A stretch of 42,533 nucleotides of DNA from Thiohalomonas denitrificans (GCF_016841685.1 NZ_JAENYR010000025.1:1-42533), one strand, 5' to 3'; shown: positions 11,192 to 26,698, counted from the stretch's first letter. Program-made: numbers and translations. The notes: generated by a model not told the origin, from the sequence alone.

Positions 11192-11220
11192 CGGGGAGCC
11201 GTAAGGCGTTCGAACCCACG
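11192..11220 (+). promoter_or_regulatory. candidate L1-binding leader of the L11 operon
   Basis: Just before rplK, GGGGAGCC-GTAA-GGC-GTTCGAACCC can fold as two short helices (GGG/CCC and GCC/GGC) separated by an asymmetric loop. This resembles the mRNA site by which ribosomal protein L1 represses rplK-rplA translation by mimicking its 23S site. The assignment is by shape and position only. Confidence 0.5.
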
Positions 11221-11233
11221 CTAAGGAGTCATC

Positions 11234-11665
11234 ATGGCTAAGAAAATCCAGGCTTACATCAAGCTGCAGGTGCCTGCGGGGCAGGCGAACCCGAGCCCGC
11301 CCGTTGGCCCCGCGCTGGGTCAGCATGGCGTGAACATCATGGAGTTCTGCAAGGCGTTCAACGCGCAGACGCAGAGCATGGAACAGGGCCTGCCGACACC
11401 GGTGGTGATCACGGTCTACAACGACCGCAGCTTCACGTTCGTCACCAAGACCCCCCCAGCCTCCATTCTCCTGAAGAAGGCCGCTGGCGTTCAAAAGGGC
11501 AGCAGTGTGCCCAACCGTGACAAGGTGGGTTCGGTCAACCGGGAGCAGCTCGAAGAGATTGCCAAGACCAAAGACCCCGATCTGACAGCTGCCGATCTTG
11601 ATGCTGCGGTGCGGACCATTGCTGGCAGTGCCCGCAGTATGGGCATCAAGACGGAGGGGGTGTAA
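11234..11665 (+). CDS. rplK: 50S ribosomal protein L11
   Basis: 143 residues, typical length. L11 forms the GTPase-associated centre with 23S rRNA and is needed for RelA activation and release factor function. The N-terminal domain has the proline-rich [19 protein letters not shown], and the C-terminal RNA-binding domain holds the conserved TVRNDKVGS-like segment. The start ATG has AAGGAG at 11222-11227. It lies 3 bases before rplA; L1 probably regulates both through the leader. Confidence 0.97.
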   Translation: MAKKIQAYIKLQVPAGQANPSPPVGPALGQHGVNIMEFCKAFNAQTQSMEQGLPTPVVITVYNDRSFTFVTKTPPASILLKKAAGVQKGSSVPNRDKVGSVNREQLEEIAKTKDPDLTAADLDAAVRTIAGSARSMGIKTEGV

Positions 11666-11668
11666 GCC

Positions 11669-12364
11669 ATGGCGAAAATATCCAACCGAATGCAGGCAAT
11701 CCGGGAGAAACTGGAACCCGGTAAAACCTATGCCATCGATGAGGTTTTGAATCTCCTGAAGGAGATCCCGAAGGCGAAGTTTGCCGAGTCGGTCGATGTG
11801 TCCGTGAATCTGGGTGTTGATCCGCGTAAGTCGGACCAGGTCGTTCGTGGGTCGACGGTTCTGCCCAACGGCACGGGCAAAACAGTACGGGTGGCAGTCT
11901 TCACCCAGGGCGCCAATGCTGATGCCGCCAAAGAAGCCGGGGCCGATATCGTCGGCATGGAAGACCTCGCCGACGAGGTTAAGGCCGGCAAGATGGAATT
12001 CGACGTGGTTGTTGCCTCGCCGGATGCCATGCGGGTGGTTGGACAACTGGGACAGATCTTGGGTCCCCGGGGCCTGATGCCGAACCCGAAGGTTGGCACG
12101 GTAACGCCGGATGTGGCGACGGCCGTTAAAAATGCCAAGGCCGGTCAGGTGCGCTACCGCACCGACAAGGGCGGCATCATTCATTGCTCGATCGGAAAAA
12201 TCGACTTCGATGACGATGCGCTGAAACAAAATCTGCAGGCGCTCCTGGGCGATCTGCAGAAAGCGAAGCCTTCGGCCGCCAAGGGCATTTATATGAAAAA
12301 GGTGACCCTCTCCACCACCATGGGGCCGGGGGTTAGTGTGGATCTGGCGACGTTGGCGCTGTAA
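11669..12364 (+). CDS. rplA: 50S ribosomal protein L1
   Basis: 231 residues. L1 forms the mobile stalk at the E site and helps deacylated tRNA leave. The conserved stretch [15 protein letters not shown] lies near residues 129-143, and the C-terminal MGPGVSVD near 213-220 is also typical. L1 is the translational repressor of its own operon in E. coli. It follows rplK by 3 bases, and a 244-base regulatory spacer separates it from rplJ. Confidence 0.97.
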   Translation: MAKISNRMQAIREKLEPGKTYAIDEVLNLLKEIPKAKFAESVDVSVNLGVDPRKSDQVVRGSTVLPNGTGKTVRVAVFTQGANADAAKEAGADIVGMEDLADEVKAGKMEFDVVVASPDAMRVVGQLGQILGPRGLMPNPKVGTVTPDVATAVKNAKAGQVRYRTDKGGIIHCSIGKIDFDDDALKQNLQALLGDLQKAKPSAAKGIYMKKVTLSTTMGPGVSVDLATLAL

Positions 12365-12384
12365 CGACTTCGGCCGACGACTAT

Positions 12385-12600
12385 TGTTGTCGGCAATGAG
12401 CCCGTCGGTCCTCGAAAGGGACTGGCGGTCGTCGAAGACCGCAGGCGTGCCGAAAGGCGCTTAATCCGTAAGGTGCCTGCGCAGACGGTGCTTCCCTTGG
12501 GTATCCCGAGGGCCACCGTTAGGGGCGGAACCAAATGGTTCCGCTAAGCAAGCAAGCACGGAAGCCGCACCAAGCGGTGACCGTGCTCAGCAGATGAGGT
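12385..12600 (+). promoter_or_regulatory. L10 leader (autoregulatory mRNA region)
   Basis: The 244-base spacer between rplA and rplJ is rich in short helices (for example CCGAC/GTCGG near 12370-12395 and CGGAACC/GGTTCCG near 12525-12543) and includes TGCGCAGACGGTGC near 12478-12491, which resembles the conserved core of L10 leaders. In this family the L10-(L7/L12)4 complex binds the leader and represses rplJL translation. Boundaries are approximate. Confidence 0.65.
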
Positions 12601-12608
12601 GATTTCGC

Positions 12609-13136
12609 GTGGCTCTCAATTTGGAACAGAAGAAGTCCATCGTTGCAGAAGTCGCCGAAATTGCTGCGAATGCGCACTCCGCGATCGGTGCGGAGTACTC
12701 CGGCTTGTCCGCCGGGCAGATGACCGAACTGCGTGCCAAGGCACGTGACGAAAACGTCTATCTGCGGGTGGTCAAAAATAACCTGGCCCGTCGGGCCGTC
12801 GACGGCACCGAATTCGAGTGTCTGAAAGACGGACTGGTCGGACCGCTGTTGCTGGCGTTCTCTATGGAGGACCCCGGTGCCGCGGCAAGGGTTATCAAGG
12901 AGTTTGCGAAGGAGAACGAGAAGCTGCTGACAAAGCTGGTCGCCGTAGGCGGTCAACTTTACTCTGCAGCGGAACTCGATCGGCTCGCGACACTGCCGAA
13001 CAAGGAGCAGGCGATCAGCATGCTCATGTCGGTGATGAAGGCCCCGAGCGAGAAGTTCGTCCGTACCCTCAACGAGGTGCCTGGAAAGCTGGTTCGTACA
13101 GTCGCGGCGATCCGCGACGAAAAACAGGCAGCGTAG
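12609..13136 (+). CDS. rplJ: 50S ribosomal protein L10
   Basis: 175 residues. L10 anchors the L7/L12 dimers to the 23S rRNA stalk base, and its C-terminal helix binds the dimers. The N-terminal region MALNLEQKKSIVAEV and the segment LRVVKNNLARRAVDGT are typical of the family. The start is GTG with GAGGTGA just upstream. It precedes rplL by 61 bases; both are expected to be controlled through the leader at 12385-12600. Confidence 0.97.
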   Translation: MALNLEQKKSIVAEVAEIAANAHSAIGAEYSGLSAGQMTELRAKARDENVYLRVVKNNLARRAVDGTEFECLKDGLVGPLLLAFSMEDPGAAARVIKEFAKENEKLLTKLVAVGGQLYSAAELDRLATLPNKEQAISMLMSVMKAPSEKFVRTLNEVPGKLVRTVAAIRDEKQAA

Positions 13137-13197
13137 GGTTCGCAAGACGCATTTTGGGTGATTTTGGTGTCAAACGTTTTTATTAGGAGCAAATAGC

Positions 13198-13572
13198 ATG
13201 GCCGTTTCTAAAGAGGATATCCTGGAAACCATCTCCAACATGACCGTGATGGAGGTCGTGGAACTGATCGAGGCGATGGAAGAGAAGTTCGGTGTTTCCG
13301 CCGCCGCGGCCGTCGCGGCTGCACCGGCTGCCGCTGGTGGAGAAGCTGCCGCTGAAGAGCAGATTGCGTTCGATGTGGTCATGAGCAGCTTTGGCGAAAA
13401 CAAGGTTTCCGTCATTAAAGCCGTTCGCGCCATCACCGGCCTGGGTCTCAAAGAGGCCAAGGAAATGGTTGAAGGTGTTCCGGCGACGGTTAAAGAAGGT
13501 GCCGAAAAAGGCGAAGCCGAAGATATCAAGAAGCAGCTCGAGGAAGCCGGCGCTTCGGTTGAACTTAAGTAG
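13198..13572 (+). CDS. rplL: 50S ribosomal protein L7/L12
   Basis: 124 residues, acidic. The N-terminal dimerisation domain (1-33) is followed by an alanine-rich hinge (about 36-55) and a C-terminal factor-binding domain with the KISVIKAVR- and [12 protein letters not shown]-like motifs (here [20 protein letters not shown]). It recruits and stimulates translational GTPases and is the only multi-copy ribosomal protein. The RBS is AGGAG at 13184-13188. A partial terminator downstream should keep its expression above that of rpoB. Confidence 0.97.
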   Translation: MAVSKEDILETISNMTVMEVVELIEAMEEKFGVSAAAAVAAAPAAAGGEAAAEEQIAFDVVMSSFGENKVSVIKAVRAITGLGLKEAKEMVEGVPATVKEGAEKGEAEDIKKQLEEAGASVELK

Positions 13573-13665
13573 TCGCTTGATGCCTCAATATGTCAGGCAG
13601 AGCCTGACCGCCGGCCCGGATTCGGCCAGGCGGAACCGCCACGGATGGCGGGTACCTGAATTTAT

Positions 13666-13696
13666 GGCTGGTGGACCGTGCGCCACCGGCCTTTTT
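13666..13696 (+). terminator. rplL-rpoB attenuator
   Basis: The stem GGCTGGTGG (13666-13674) pairs with CCACCGGCC (13683-13691), with one G-T pair, and is followed by TTTTT (13692-13696). It lies in the 201-base rplL-rpoB spacer. In E. coli a partial terminator here lowers rpoBC transcription relative to the ribosomal proteins; the same role is inferred. Confidence 0.8.
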
Positions 13697-13773
13697 CCGC
13701 TGGAAGAGTGCCAATTTCTGGATGGCCGCCGGCAGAAGTTGTGGGATAGTCTTGAACAAGCTGAGGAACTCTG

Positions 13774-17913
<4,140 letters not shown>

Positions 17914-17916
<3 letters not shown>

Positions 17917-18002
17917 GAGCGGCGTCCCCGCCGCGAAGACGGGCGGGGCGATTCGCCCCCGCCATTGGAATCACGGGGTCGCGCCGAGACGGCGCTCCTA
18001 CA
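17914..18002. repeat. REP-like palindrome between rpoB and rpoC
   Basis: The outer arms TAGGAGCGGCGTC (17914-17926) and GACGGCGCTCCTA (17988-18000) are complementary with one mismatch. Inside is a second GC hairpin (GGCGGGGCGA near 17942 with TCGCCCCCGCC near 17953). The first three bases are the rpoB stop codon TAG. The motif resembles the GTAGGAGCGG...CCGCG type REP sequences of Pseudomonas and recurs near the window end (about 40972, 41317, 42309-42533). Confidence 0.75.
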
Positions 18003-18020
18003 ACCGAGGAGACGAACACG

Positions 18021-21000
18021 GTGAAAGATCTACTCAAGCTTCTCAAGCAGCAGGGTCCCATCGAGGATTTCGACGCCATCCGTATCGGCTTGGCGTCGCC
18101 CGACAAGATCCGCTCCTGGTCCTTCGGCGAAGTCAAAAAGCCCGAGACCATTAATTACCGGACCTTCAAGCCGGAGCGGGATGGCCTGTTCTGCGCAAAG
18201 ATTTTCGGACCGGTAAAAGACTACGAGTGCCTGTGCGGCAAGTACAAGCGGCTCAAGCATCGCGGGGTCATCTGCGAGAAGTGCGGCGTCGAGGTGACGT
18301 TGGCCAAGGTGCGTCGCGAGCGCATGGGTCATATCGAGCTGGCCAGCCCGACCGCGCACATCTGGTTCCTGAAGTCCCTGCCCTCGCGCATGGGGCTGCT
18401 GCTTGACATGACGCTGCGGGACATTGAGCGGGTCCTCTATTTCGAGGCCTTCGTGGTGGTGGACCCGGGCATGACCCAGCTCGAGCGGGGGCAACTGCTT
18501 TCCGATGAAACCTACCTCGACGCCATCGAGGAATATGGTGACGAATTCGACGCCCGCATGGGCGCCGAAGCGGTCCTGGAAATGCTCAAGTCCATGGACT
18601 TGGAGGCCGAGGTCAACCGGTTGCGCGAAGAGATTCCGCAGACCAATTCCGAGACCAAACTCAAGAAGTTCACCAAGCGACTGAAGCTGATCGAGGCATT
18701 CATCGATTCCGGGAATAAACCGGAGTGGATGGTCCTGACGGTGCTGCCCGTGCTGCCGCCCGAGCTGCGGCCGTTGGTGCCGTTGGAAGGGGGCCGATTC
18801 GCCACCTCCGACCTCAACGATCTCTACCGTCGTGTGATCAACCGCAATAACCGCCTCAAGCGTCTGCTGGATCTGAATGCGCCCGATATCATCGTCCGCA
18901 ATGAGAAACGCATGCTGCAGGAGTCGGTCGATGCCCTGATGGATAACGGCCGTCGTGGCCGCGCCATCACCGGTTCCAACCGGCGCCCATTGAAGTCCAT
19001 GGCCGATATGATCAAGGGCAAGCAGGGGCGCTTCCGTCAGAACCTGCTCGGCAAGCGTGTTGACTACTCCGGCCGTTCGGTCATCGTGGTCGGCCCGACG
19101 CTCAAGCTGCATCAGTGTGGCCTGCCCAAGAAGATGGCACTGGAGCTGTTCAAGCCCTTCATCTTCTCGAAGCTGGAGCATCGCGGTCTGGCGACTACCA
19201 TCAAGGCCGCCAAAAAGCTGGTTGAGCGGGAAGGCGCGGAAGTCTGGGACATCCTCGAAGAGGTGATCCGCGAACATCCGGTACTACTGAACCGCGCCCC
19301 GACCCTGCATCGCCTGGGTATTCAGGGTTTCGAACCGGTACTGATCGAAGGCAAGGCCATCCAGCTGCACCCGCTGGTCTGTGCCGCCTTCAATGCCGAT
19401 TTCGATGGCGATCAGATGGCCGTTCACGTCCCGCTGTCGCTGGAAGCGCAGCTCGAGACGCGCGCACTGATGATGTCTACCAACAACATCCTTTCGCCGG
19501 CCAGCGGCGAACCGATCATCGTGCCGTCGCAGGACGTGGTACTGGGTCTCTATTACATGACCCGGGAATCCATCAATGCCAAGGGCGAGGGCATGGCCTT
19601 CGCCGACCTCAAGGAGTTGCGCCGCGCCTACGACAGCGGAGCGGTTTCGTTGCATGCCCGTATCCGGGTGCGCATCCGGGAGCAGCTGCTGAAAGAAGAG
19701 GGCGGATTCGAGGAGAAGGTATCGATCAAGGAGACCACGACGGGCCGCGCTCTGCTGTTTGATATCGTTCCTGACGGCATGGTGTTTGAACACGTCGACA
19801 AGCCGATGGCCAAAAAAGCCATTTCCGGGCTCATCAACGTCTGCTATCGCCAGCTCGGGCTCAAGGACACGGTCGTGTTCGCCGATCGGTTGATGTATAC
19901 CGGCTTCCGGATGGCGACGGTTGCGGGCGTATCCTTCGGCTCCAATGATATGGTCATTCCGGACGAGAAGGCCGATATCCTGGTCCGTGCGGAGAGCGAG
20001 GTGAAGGAGATCGAGAACCAGTACATCTCCGGCCTGGTGACCAACGGCGAGCGCTATAACAAAGTGGTCGATATCTGGTCGCACACCAATGATCAGATCG
20101 CCAAGGCGATGATGGACAAACTGGGCAAGGATGAGGTCGTCGACAGAGACGGCAATACCGTCAAGCAGGACTCGTTCAACTCCATCTTCATGATGGCCGA
20201 TTCCGGCGCACGTGGCTCCGCGGCCCAGATTCGTCAACTGGCGGGTATGCGCGGCCTGATGGCCAAGCCGGACGGTTCGATCATCGAGACGCCAATTACC
20301 GCGAACTTCCGCGAAGGGCTATCGGTACTTCAGTACTTCATCTCCACTCACGGCGCTCGTAAAGGTCTGGCGGATACGGCGCTGAAGACCGCCAACTCCG
20401 GTTACCTGACGCGCCGTCTGGTGGATGTTTCACAGGACCTGGTGGTTACCCAGGATGATTGCGGGACCTCCAATGGCGTGGTTATGCACTCCCTCATCGA
20501 GGGTGGCGACGTCGTCGAACCGCTGAGCGAGCGGGTGCTGGGTCGTATGACCGCCGAGGATGTGATGGAACCCGGTTCCCGGGATCAGGTGGCCATCCCC
20601 TCGGGAACCCTGCTTGACGAGGCCCTGGTGGAACAGCTGGAGTCGATGTCCATCGACCATTTGAAAGTGCGTTCTCCGATCACTTGTGAGACGCGCTATG
20701 GCGCCTGTGCCACCTGCTATGGTCGGGATCTGGCCCGCGGTCACAAGGTGAACGTGGGTGAATCGGTTGGCGTCATCGCCGCTCAGTCGATCGGCGAGCC
20801 GGGTACCCAGCTCACGATGCGGACGTTCCATATCGGTGGTGCCGCCTCCCGTGCCGCCTCGGTCAACAATATCCAGATCAAAAGCAACGGCACCGTTCGA
20901 CTCCACAACATCAAGATGGTGGAGCATGCGGAAGGCCACCGGGTTGCCGTATCCCGCTCCGGCGAGATCACGGTAATCGACGAGACGGGCCGCGAACGTG

Positions 21001-22208
21001 AACGCTATAAGGTGCCCTATGGTGCCAAGCTCAACGTTTATGATGGAGCCGCCGTCAAATCGGGTGACGTCCTGGCGAACTGGGATCCGCACACCCATCC
21101 GGTCATCACCGAGATTGCCGGTTTCGTGAAACTGGTCGATTTCGAAGAGGGCGTGACGGTCCACCGTCAGACAGACGAAGTCACCGGGCTCTCCTCCTTG
21201 GTGGTGATGGATCCGAAGTCGCGTAGCAGTTCCGGCAAGGACCGCCGTCCGATGATCAAACTGGTGGATGACAGTGGCAACGACCTGAACTTCCCCGGCA
21301 CCGATATCCCGGCCAATTACTTCCTGCCGGCCGGCGCGGTGGTCAACATCGAAGATGGGGGTCAGGTGAGCGTTGGTGACGTCCTGGCGCGTATTCCGCA
21401 GGAGTCCTCCAAGACCCGTGATATCACCGGCGGTCTGCCCCGGGTGGCCGACCTGTTCGAGGCCCGCAAGCCGAAAGAGTCGTCCATCCTGGCGGAGATT
21501 TCCGGCACGGTCAGCTTCGGCAAGGAGACCAAAGGCAAACAGCGCCTGGTATTGACGCCGCCAGAGGGTGATTCCCATGAGGAACTCATTCCCAAGTGGC
21601 GCCATGTGACGGTGTTCGAGGGTGAGCATGTGGAGAGGGGCGAGGTGATCGTCGAAGGCGAGCCGAACCCCCACGATATCCTTCGCCTGCTGGGGGTCGA
21701 GGAGCTCTCCAAGTACATCGTCAATGAGGTGCAGGACGTCTATCGTCTGCAGGGTGTAAAGATCAACGACAAGCACATCGAGGTGATCATTCGCCAGATG
21801 CTGCGCAAGGTCGAGATCAAGGCGGGCGGCGACAGTCGCTTCCTGCACGGCGAACAGGCGGAATATGCCCGCGTTCTGGAAGAGAACGAAAAGCTGGAAC
21901 GTGAGGACAAGATGCCCTGCACCTACGAAAGGCTGCTGCTCGGCATCACCAAGGCCTCGCTGGCGACCGAGTCCTTCATCTCGGCGGCCTCTTTCCAGGA
22001 GACCACCCGTGTCTTGACCGACGCGGCGGTTACGGGCAAGCGGGACGACCTGCGCGGTCTCAAGGAGAACGTTATCGTCGGTCGGCTTATCCCGGCTGGC
22101 ACCGGTCTTGCCTACCATACGGAACGGCGCCGGAAACGAGAGGTGTTTAAGGAAGAGATTGCCCCGGAAGCCTTCGAGGCGGTCGGGGAACAGCCCGAGC
22201 AGGAGTAG
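18021..22208 (+). CDS. rpoC: RNA polymerase beta' subunit
   Basis: 1,395 residues, close to the E. coli 1,407. The catalytic magnesium motif NADFDGDQM is at 458-466 with D460, D462 and D464. The N-terminal zinc site is C70, C72, C85, C88; the second is a cysteine in the DDCGTSNG region plus C889, C896 and C899. The bridge-helix region follows as [21 protein letters not shown]. The start is GTG with GAGGAG nearby, chosen because it gives the family N-terminus MKDLLKLLK. It follows rpoB after a 104-base spacer that holds a REP-like palindrome. Confidence 0.98.
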   Translation: MKDLLKLLKQQGPIEDFDAIRIGLASPDKIRSWSFGEVKKPETINYRTFKPERDGLFCAKIFGPVKDYECLCGKYKRLKHRGVICEKCGVEVTLAKVRRERMGHIELASPTAHIWFLKSLPSRMGLLLDMTLRDIERVLYFEAFVVVDPGMTQLERGQLLSDETYLDAIEEYGDEFDARMGAEAVLEMLKSMDLEAEVNRLREEIPQTNSETKLKKFTKRLKLIEAFIDSGNKPEWMVLTVLPVLPPELRPLVPLEGGRFATSDLNDLYRRVINRNNRLKRLLDLNAPDIIVRNEKRMLQESVDALMDNGRRGRAITGSNRRPLKSMADMIKGKQGRFRQNLLGKRVDYSGRSVIVVGPTLKLHQCGLPKKMALELFKPFIFSKLEHRGLATTIKAAKKLVEREGAEVWDILEEVIREHPVLLNRAPTLHRLGIQGFEPVLIEGKAIQLHPLVCAAFNADFDGDQMAVHVPLSLEAQLETRALMMSTNNILSPASGEPIIVPSQDVVLGLYYMTRESINAKGEGMAFADLKELRRAYDSGAVSLHARIRVRIREQLLKEEGGFEEKVSIKETTTGRALLFDIVPDGMVFEHVDKPMAKKAISGLINVCYRQLGLKDTVVFADRLMYTGFRMATVAGVSFGSNDMVIPDEKADILVRAESEVKEIENQYISGLVTNGERYNKVVDIWSHTNDQIAKAMMDKLGKDEVVDRDGNTVKQDSFNSIFMMADSGARGSAAQIRQLAGMRGLMAKPDGSIIETPITANFREGLSVLQYFISTHGARKGLADTALKTANSGYLTRRLVDVSQDLVVTQDDCGTSNGVVMHSLIEGGDVVEPLSERVLGRMTAEDVMEPGSRDQVAIPSGTLLDEALVEQLESMSIDHLKVRSPITCETRYGACATCYGRDLARGHKVNVGESVGVIAAQSIGEPGTQLTMRTFHIGGAASRAASVNNIQIKSNGTVRLHNIKMVEHAEGHRVAVSRSGEITVIDETGRERERYKVPYGAKLNVYDGAAVKSGDVLANWDPHTHPVITEIAGFVKLVDFEEGVTVHRQTDEVTGLSSLVVMDPKSRSSSGKDRRPMIKLVDDSGNDLNFPGTDIPANYFLPAGAVVNIEDGGQVSVGDVLARIPQESSKTRDITGGLPRVADLFEARKPKESSILAEISGTVSFGKETKGKQRLVLTPPEGDSHEELIPKWRHVTVFEGEHVERGEVIVEGEPNPHDILRLLGVEELSKYIVNEVQDVYRLQGVKINDKHIEVIIRQMLRKVEIKAGGDSRFLHGEQAEYARVLEENEKLEREDKMPCTYERLLLGITKASLATESFISAASFQETTRVLTDAAVTGKRDDLRGLKENVIVGRLIPAGTGLAYHTERRRKREVFKEEIAPEAFEAVGEQPEQE

Positions 22209-22219
22209 TTCTCCGGAGG

Positions 22220-22240
22220 TGGGCAGGTTCGTCCTGCCCA
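22220..22240 (+). other. short hairpin after rpoC, possible weak terminator
   Basis: The stem TGGGCAGG (22220-22227) pairs with CCTGCCCA (22233-22240) around a 5-base loop, 11 bases after the rpoC stop. There is no T run, so termination would be weak or Rho-assisted. The GGGCAGG word recurs at 22275, in a second hairpin with GCCTGCCC (22299-22306) that spans the downstream promoter. Confidence 0.45.
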
Positions 22241-22286
22241 TCCGCGGGCTCTGTGAAGCAACTTATGGGTAAAGGGCAGGCTGGGC

Positions 22287-22315
22287 TTGACATGCCAGGC
22301 CTGCCCTCATAGAAT
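22287..22315 (+). promoter_or_regulatory. str operon promoter
   Basis: A perfect -35 TTGACA (22287-22292), a 17-base spacer and -10 TAGAAT (22310-22315) form a near-consensus sigma70 promoter, 70 bases before rpsL. A GACAGGCCGG/CCGGCCTGTC hairpin (22330-22354) would be at the 5' end of the transcript. The -35 box and spacer lie within a GGGCAGGC/GCCTGCCC inverted repeat. Confidence 0.85.
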
Positions 22316-22384
22316 TCCGCTTCTTTTCTGACAGGCCGGGCCAACCGGCCTGTCGTTTATATTTGTGGTGGAGCATTTAGGAAT

Positions 22385-22759
22385 ATGGCAACGATCAACC
22401 AGCTGGTCCGTAAGCCGCGGAAGCGAAAGCAGGCCAAGAGCAATGTGCCTGCGCTGGAAGCGTGTCCTCAGAAACGCGGCGTTTGCACTCGGGTTTATAC
22501 CACTACGCCGAAAAAGCCGAACTCGGCACTGCGTAAGGTGGCCCGTGTCCGGTTGACCAATGGTTTCGAGGTAAGCTCGTACATTGGCGGTGAGGGGCAC
22601 AACCTGCAGGAGCACTCGGTGGTGCTGATTCGCGGCGGACGTGTTAAGGACCTTCCGGGTGTTCGTTATCACACCGTACGCGGCTCGCTGGATACCGCCG
22701 GCGTCAATGACCGCCGCCAGGGCCGTTCGAAATACGGCGCCAAGCGGCCGAAGTCCTAA
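22385..22759 (+). CDS. rpsL: 30S ribosomal protein S12
   Basis: 124 residues. S12 lies at the decoding centre and controls accuracy. The conserved [21 protein letters not shown] (about 37-57) contains K43, the residue changed in streptomycin-resistant mutants, and [13 protein letters not shown] is the second resistance region; both are of the sensitive type. It is first in the str operon behind a strong promoter and is followed by rpsG after 46 bases. Confidence 0.98.
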   Translation: MATINQLVRKPRKRKQAKSNVPALEACPQKRGVCTRVYTTTPKKPNSALRKVARVRLTNGFEVSSYIGGEGHNLQEHSVVLIRGGRVKDLPGVRYHTVRGSLDTAGVNDRRQGRSKYGAKRPKS

Positions 22760-22805
22760 TCGATACGTATCGGGACGCATCAGGAACTAATAAGGTTACA
22801 AAGCG

Positions 22806-23279
22806 ATGGCCAGAAGACGAGTTGCAGCGAAGCGTGAAATCCTCCCGGACCCGAAGTTCGGTAATGTCACGCTCTCGAAATTCATGAACATCGTGATGCT
22901 CAGCGGCAAGAAGTCCGTTGCTGAACGCATCGTGTATGGCGCCCTGGATCAGGTGGCGGCGAAGAACAAAAGTGGCGAGCCGGTCGAGATCTTCGAGAAA
23001 GCGTTAGCCAATATTCGCCCGATGGTCGAGGTGAAGTCCCGTCGTGTCGGTGGTGCAACCTATCAGGTGCCAATCGAAGTGCGGGGCGATCGTGGCGTCG
23101 CGCTGGCCATGCGCTGGCTGGTGAGCTCGGCCCGCAAACGTGGCGAGAAGTCCATGGACATCCGCCTGGCAAACGAAATTCTTGAAGCCGCCGAACAGCG
23201 GGGTACGGCCGTGAAGAAGCGTGAAGACACGCATCGCATGGCCGAAGCCAACAAGGCTTTCGCCCACTACCGCTGGTAA
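22806..23279 (+). CDS. rpsG: 30S ribosomal protein S7
   Basis: 157 residues. S7 nucleates assembly of the 30S head and contacts E-site tRNA. The N-terminal [19 protein letters not shown] and the arginine-rich [20 protein letters not shown] region match the family. In E. coli S7 represses the str operon from the rpsL-rpsG spacer; here that spacer is only 46 bases and no clear structure was recognised. fusA follows after 24 bases. Confidence 0.98.
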   Translation: MARRRVAAKREILPDPKFGNVTLSKFMNIVMLSGKKSVAERIVYGALDQVAAKNKSGEPVEIFEKALANIRPMVEVKSRRVGGATYQVPIEVRGDRGVALAMRWLVSSARKRGEKSMDIRLANEILEAAEQRGTAVKKREDTHRMAEANKAFAHYRW

Positions 23280-23303
23280 AAACGTTCAAAGGTTCTCTTT
23301 ATT

Positions 23304-25403
23304 ATGGCACGCAAGACACCCATCGAGCGCTACCGCAATGTCGGCATCATGGCGCACATCGATGCCGGTAAAACCACCACGACCGAGCGTATTCTTTTTT
23401 ACACCGGTATCTCCCACAAGATTGGTGAGGTGCATGACGGTGCGGCGGTCATGGATTGGATGGAGCAGGAACAGGAGCGCGGGATCACCATTACTTCCGC
23501 TGCAACCACCTGCTTCTGGAGCGGTATGGACCAACAGTACCCGGAGCATCGTGTCAATATTATTGATACCCCGGGACACGTCGATTTCACCATCGAAGTC
23601 GAGCGTTCGCTGCGTGTGCTGGACGGTGCCTGCGCTGTGTTCTGCGCGGTTGGCGGAGTTGAGCCACAGTCGGAGACAGTCTGGCGTCAGGCCAACAAAT
23701 ATGAAGTGCCGCGCATGGCGTTCGTCAATAAAATGGACCGCGCCGGTGCCGACTTCCTGCGTGTCGTCGAGCAGCTGAAGACCCGTCTGGGTGCCAACGC
23801 TGTTCCGCTGCAGCTCAACATCGGTGCCGAGGACGAGTTCAAGGGTATCGTCGACCTGATTCGGATGAAGGCCATTTACTGGAACGAGTCCGACATGGGT
23901 GCCACCTATGAAGAGACCGATATCCCGGCCGAGCTCACCGATAAAGCCGAAGAGCTGCGCGAGCAGATGGTCGAGGCCGCTGCCGAAGCCGACGAAGAGT
24001 TGATGGAGAAGTACCTGGAGGGCGGAGAGCTCTCCAACGACGAAATCAAAAAGGGCCTGCGCAAGCGTACGCTGGCCAATGAGATTGTCCCGGTCTTCTG
24101 TGGAACGGCCTTCAAGAACAAGGGCGTGCAGGCGATGCTGGACGCGATTATCGAGTTTATGCCGTCTCCGGTCGACGTTCCTTCGATTCAGGGCGAACTC
24201 GACGACGCCACTGGCACCGTTGCCGAGCGCCATGCCTCGGACGACGAGCCGTTTGCGGCATTGGCGTTCAAGATTGCGACCGATCCATTTGTCGGCACAC
24301 TGACGTTCTTCCGTGTGTACTCCGGTGTTCTGAATTCCGGGGACACGGTGATCAACTCGGTGCGTGGCAAGAAAGAGCGGATTGGGCGCTTGCTGCAGAT
24401 GCACTCCAATACGCGTGAAGAGATCAAGGAAGTCCGCGCTGGTGATATCGCGGCAGCGGTGGGGCTGAAGGATGTCACCACTGGCGACACGTTGTGCGAC
24501 AAAGACAAAGTGATCGTGCTGGAACGCATGGAATTCCCGGAGCCGGTGATCGCGGTGGCCATCGAGCCGAAGACCAAGGTCGACCAGGAGAAGATGGGCG
24601 TTGCTCTGGGCAAGCTGGCCCAGGAAGACCCCTCTTTCCGGGTTCGTACCGACGAAGAGTCCGGGCAGACCATTATCTCCGGCATGGGCGAGCTGCATCT
24701 CGACATTATCGTCGATCGTATGAAGCGGGAGTTCAAGGTCGAGGCCAACGTGGGTGCGCCGCAGGTCGCCTATCGTGAAGCCCTGCGCAACCAGGTTGAA
24801 GTGGAAGGCAAATTTGTGCGCCAGTCCGGCGGTCGCGGTCAGTACGGTCACGTATGGCTGCGGATTCAGCCCCAGGAACGCGGCGCGGGTTACGAGTTCT
24901 CCAACGAGATCGTCGGCGGCGCGGTACCGCGGGAATACATTCCGGCCGTTGATAAAGGCGTTCGGGAGCAGATGGAGAACGGCGTTCTCGCCGGTTATCC
25001 GCTGGTCGACCTCAAGGTCGCGCTGTATGACGGTTCTTACCATGATGTCGACTCGAACGAGACTGCGTTCAAGATTGCCGGTTCGATGGCGCTGAAGGCT
25101 GCTGCCAAAAAGGCCCAGGCTTACCTGCTCGAACCGATGATGAATGTGGAAGTGGTCACCCCCGAAGAGTACATGGGCGATGTCATGGGCGACCTGAACC
25201 GCCGCCGCGGTATCGTTAAAGGCATGGATGAAACCGTTACCGGCAAGATCATCCGCGCCGAGGTGCCGCTAGCCGAAATGTTCGGCTATGCCACAGACCT
25301 TCGGTCAGCCACTCAGGGTCGTGCGGCTTACTCCATGGAGTTTGCCGACTACGCTGAAGCACCGGCGTCCATTGCCGAAGCGGTGATCAAGAAGGCTTCG
25401 TGA
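23304..25403 (+). CDS. fusA: elongation factor G
   Basis: A 699-residue GTPase that drives ribosomal translocation and, with RRF, recycling. Motifs: [15 protein letters not shown] (P loop), [11 protein letters not shown] (switch I), DTPGHVDFT (switch II), NKMD (guanine recognition). Domain IV begins around residue 480 and contains the tip region [11 protein letters not shown]. The length matches standard housekeeping EF-G rather than the mitochondrial-like or fusidic-acid-resistance paralogues. It lies between rpsG and the second tuf gene. Confidence 0.98.
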   Translation: MARKTPIERYRNVGIMAHIDAGKTTTTERILFYTGISHKIGEVHDGAAVMDWMEQEQERGITITSAATTCFWSGMDQQYPEHRVNIIDTPGHVDFTIEVERSLRVLDGACAVFCAVGGVEPQSETVWRQANKYEVPRMAFVNKMDRAGADFLRVVEQLKTRLGANAVPLQLNIGAEDEFKGIVDLIRMKAIYWNESDMGATYEETDIPAELTDKAEELREQMVEAAAEADEELMEKYLEGGELSNDEIKKGLRKRTLANEIVPVFCGTAFKNKGVQAMLDAIIEFMPSPVDVPSIQGELDDATGTVAERHASDDEPFAALAFKIATDPFVGTLTFFRVYSGVLNSGDTVINSVRGKKERIGRLLQMHSNTREEIKEVRAGDIAAAVGLKDVTTGDTLCDKDKVIVLERMEFPEPVIAVAIEPKTKVDQEKMGVALGKLAQEDPSFRVRTDEESGQTIISGMGELHLDIIVDRMKREFKVEANVGAPQVAYREALRNQVEVEGKFVRQSGGRGQYGHVWLRIQPQERGAGYEFSNEIVGGAVPREYIPAVDKGVREQMENGVLAGYPLVDLKVALYDGSYHDVDSNETAFKIAGSMALKAAAKKAQAYLLEPMMNVEVVTPEEYMGDVMGDLNRRRGIVKGMDETVTGKIIRAEVPLAEMFGYATDLRSATQGRAAYSMEFADYAEAPASIAEAVIKKAS

Positions 25404-25443
25404 CTTTGCAGATAACTGAACAAGAATACGAGGGGTAACTACC

Positions 25444-26634
25444 GTGTCCAAAGCAAAATTTGAGCGTAAGAAGCCGCACGTTAACGTAGGCACCATTGGT
25501 CACGTCGACCATGGCAAAACTACGCTGACGGCGGCCATCACCAAGGTGATGGGCGAGAAGTACGGCGGCGAAGCCCAGGCTTTCGACCAGATCGACTCCG
25601 CACCGGAAGAGAAGGCGCGCGGCATCACGATCGCCACCGCCCACGTTGAGTACGAGTCGGAAGCCCGGCACTACGCCCACGTGGACTGTCCCGGCCATGC
25701 CGATTACGTGAAGAACATGATCACGGGTGCGGCGCAGATGGACGGCGCCATTCTGGTGGTCTCCGCTGCCGACGGCCCCATGCCGCAGACGCGTGAGCAC
25801 ATCCTGCTGTCCCGTCAGGTCGGCGTCCCGTACATTGTCGTGTACCTGAACAAGGCCGACATGGTGGATGATGCCGAGTTGCTGGAGCTGGTCGAGATGG
25901 AAGTGCGCGAGCTGCTCGACAGCTACGACTTCCCGGGCGACGACACCCCGGTCATTACCGGTTCGGCGCTGAAGGCGCTGGAAGGAGATACCTCCGAAAT
26001 CGGTGCACCTTCCATCGAGAAGTTGGTCGCGGCAATGGATGACTACATTCCGGAGCCGGAGCGTGCCATCGACGGTGCCTTCATCATGCCCATCGAGGAC
26101 GTGTTCTCGATCTCCGGTCGCGGCACCGTGGTGACCGGTCGTATCGAGCGCGGCATCGTCAAGGTGGGTGACACGATCGAAATCGTCGGCATCAAAGACA
26201 CGACCTCGACGACGGTCACCGGCGTCGAGATGTTCCGCAAGCTGCTCGATCAGGGCCAGGCTGGCGACAACGTCGGTGTGCTGTTGCGCGGCACCAAGCG
26301 TGATGAAGTGGAGCGTGGTCAGGTTCTGGCCAAGCCGGGTTCCATCACGCCGCACACCAAGTTCGAATGCGAAGTGTACGTTCTGTCGAAAGAAGAGGGT
26401 GGTCGTCACACGCCGTTCTTCAACGGTTACCGTCCGCAGTTCTACTTCCGGACCACGGACGTGACCGGCGCATGCGATCTGCCCGAAGGTGTCGAGATGG
26501 TGATGCCGGGCGATAACGTTCTGATGACGGTATCGCTGATTGCGCCGATCGCGATGGAAGAGGGGCTGCGTTTCGCAGTTCGTGAAGGCGGCCGCACCGT
26601 AGGTGCCGGCGTTGTCGCGAAGATCCTCGAGTAA
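25444..26634 (+). CDS. tufA: elongation factor Tu, copy 2
   Basis: 396 residues, identical in protein to copy 1. The DNA matches copy 1 from the second base of the start codon (25445) through the stop codon (26634), while the flanks differ completely. The start here is GTG instead of ATG, with GAGGGGT at 25430-25436. This is the tufA position: rpsL-rpsG-fusA-tufA directly before rpsJ, so the str and S10 operons probably share transcripts. The identity indicates recent gene conversion between copies. Confidence 0.98.
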   Translation: MSKAKFERKKPHVNVGTIGHVDHGKTTLTAAITKVMGEKYGGEAQAFDQIDSAPEEKARGITIATAHVEYESEARHYAHVDCPGHADYVKNMITGAAQMDGAILVVSAADGPMPQTREHILLSRQVGVPYIVVYLNKADMVDDAELLELVEMEVRELLDSYDFPGDDTPVITGSALKALEGDTSEIGAPSIEKLVAAMDDYIPEPERAIDGAFIMPIEDVFSISGRGTVVTGRIERGIVKVGDTIEIVGIKDTTSTTVTGVEMFRKLLDQGQAGDNVGVLLRGTKRDEVERGQVLAKPGSITPHTKFECEVYVLSKEEGGRHTPFFNGYRPQFYFRTTDVTGACDLPEGVEMVMPGDNVLMTVSLIAPIAMEEGLRFAVREGGRTVGAGVVAKILE

Positions 26635-26698
26635 GAAAATAAAGCGGGGGGGCGCCGGTCGGCGTCCACCGGTTTCATAGAGGCAATCGGAAAGTTAT

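Noticed and set aside
26635-26698. An S10-leader type attenuator before rpsJ
   Set aside because: The 64-base spacer is too short for the known leader, and only a small CCGGT/ACCGG hairpin is seen.
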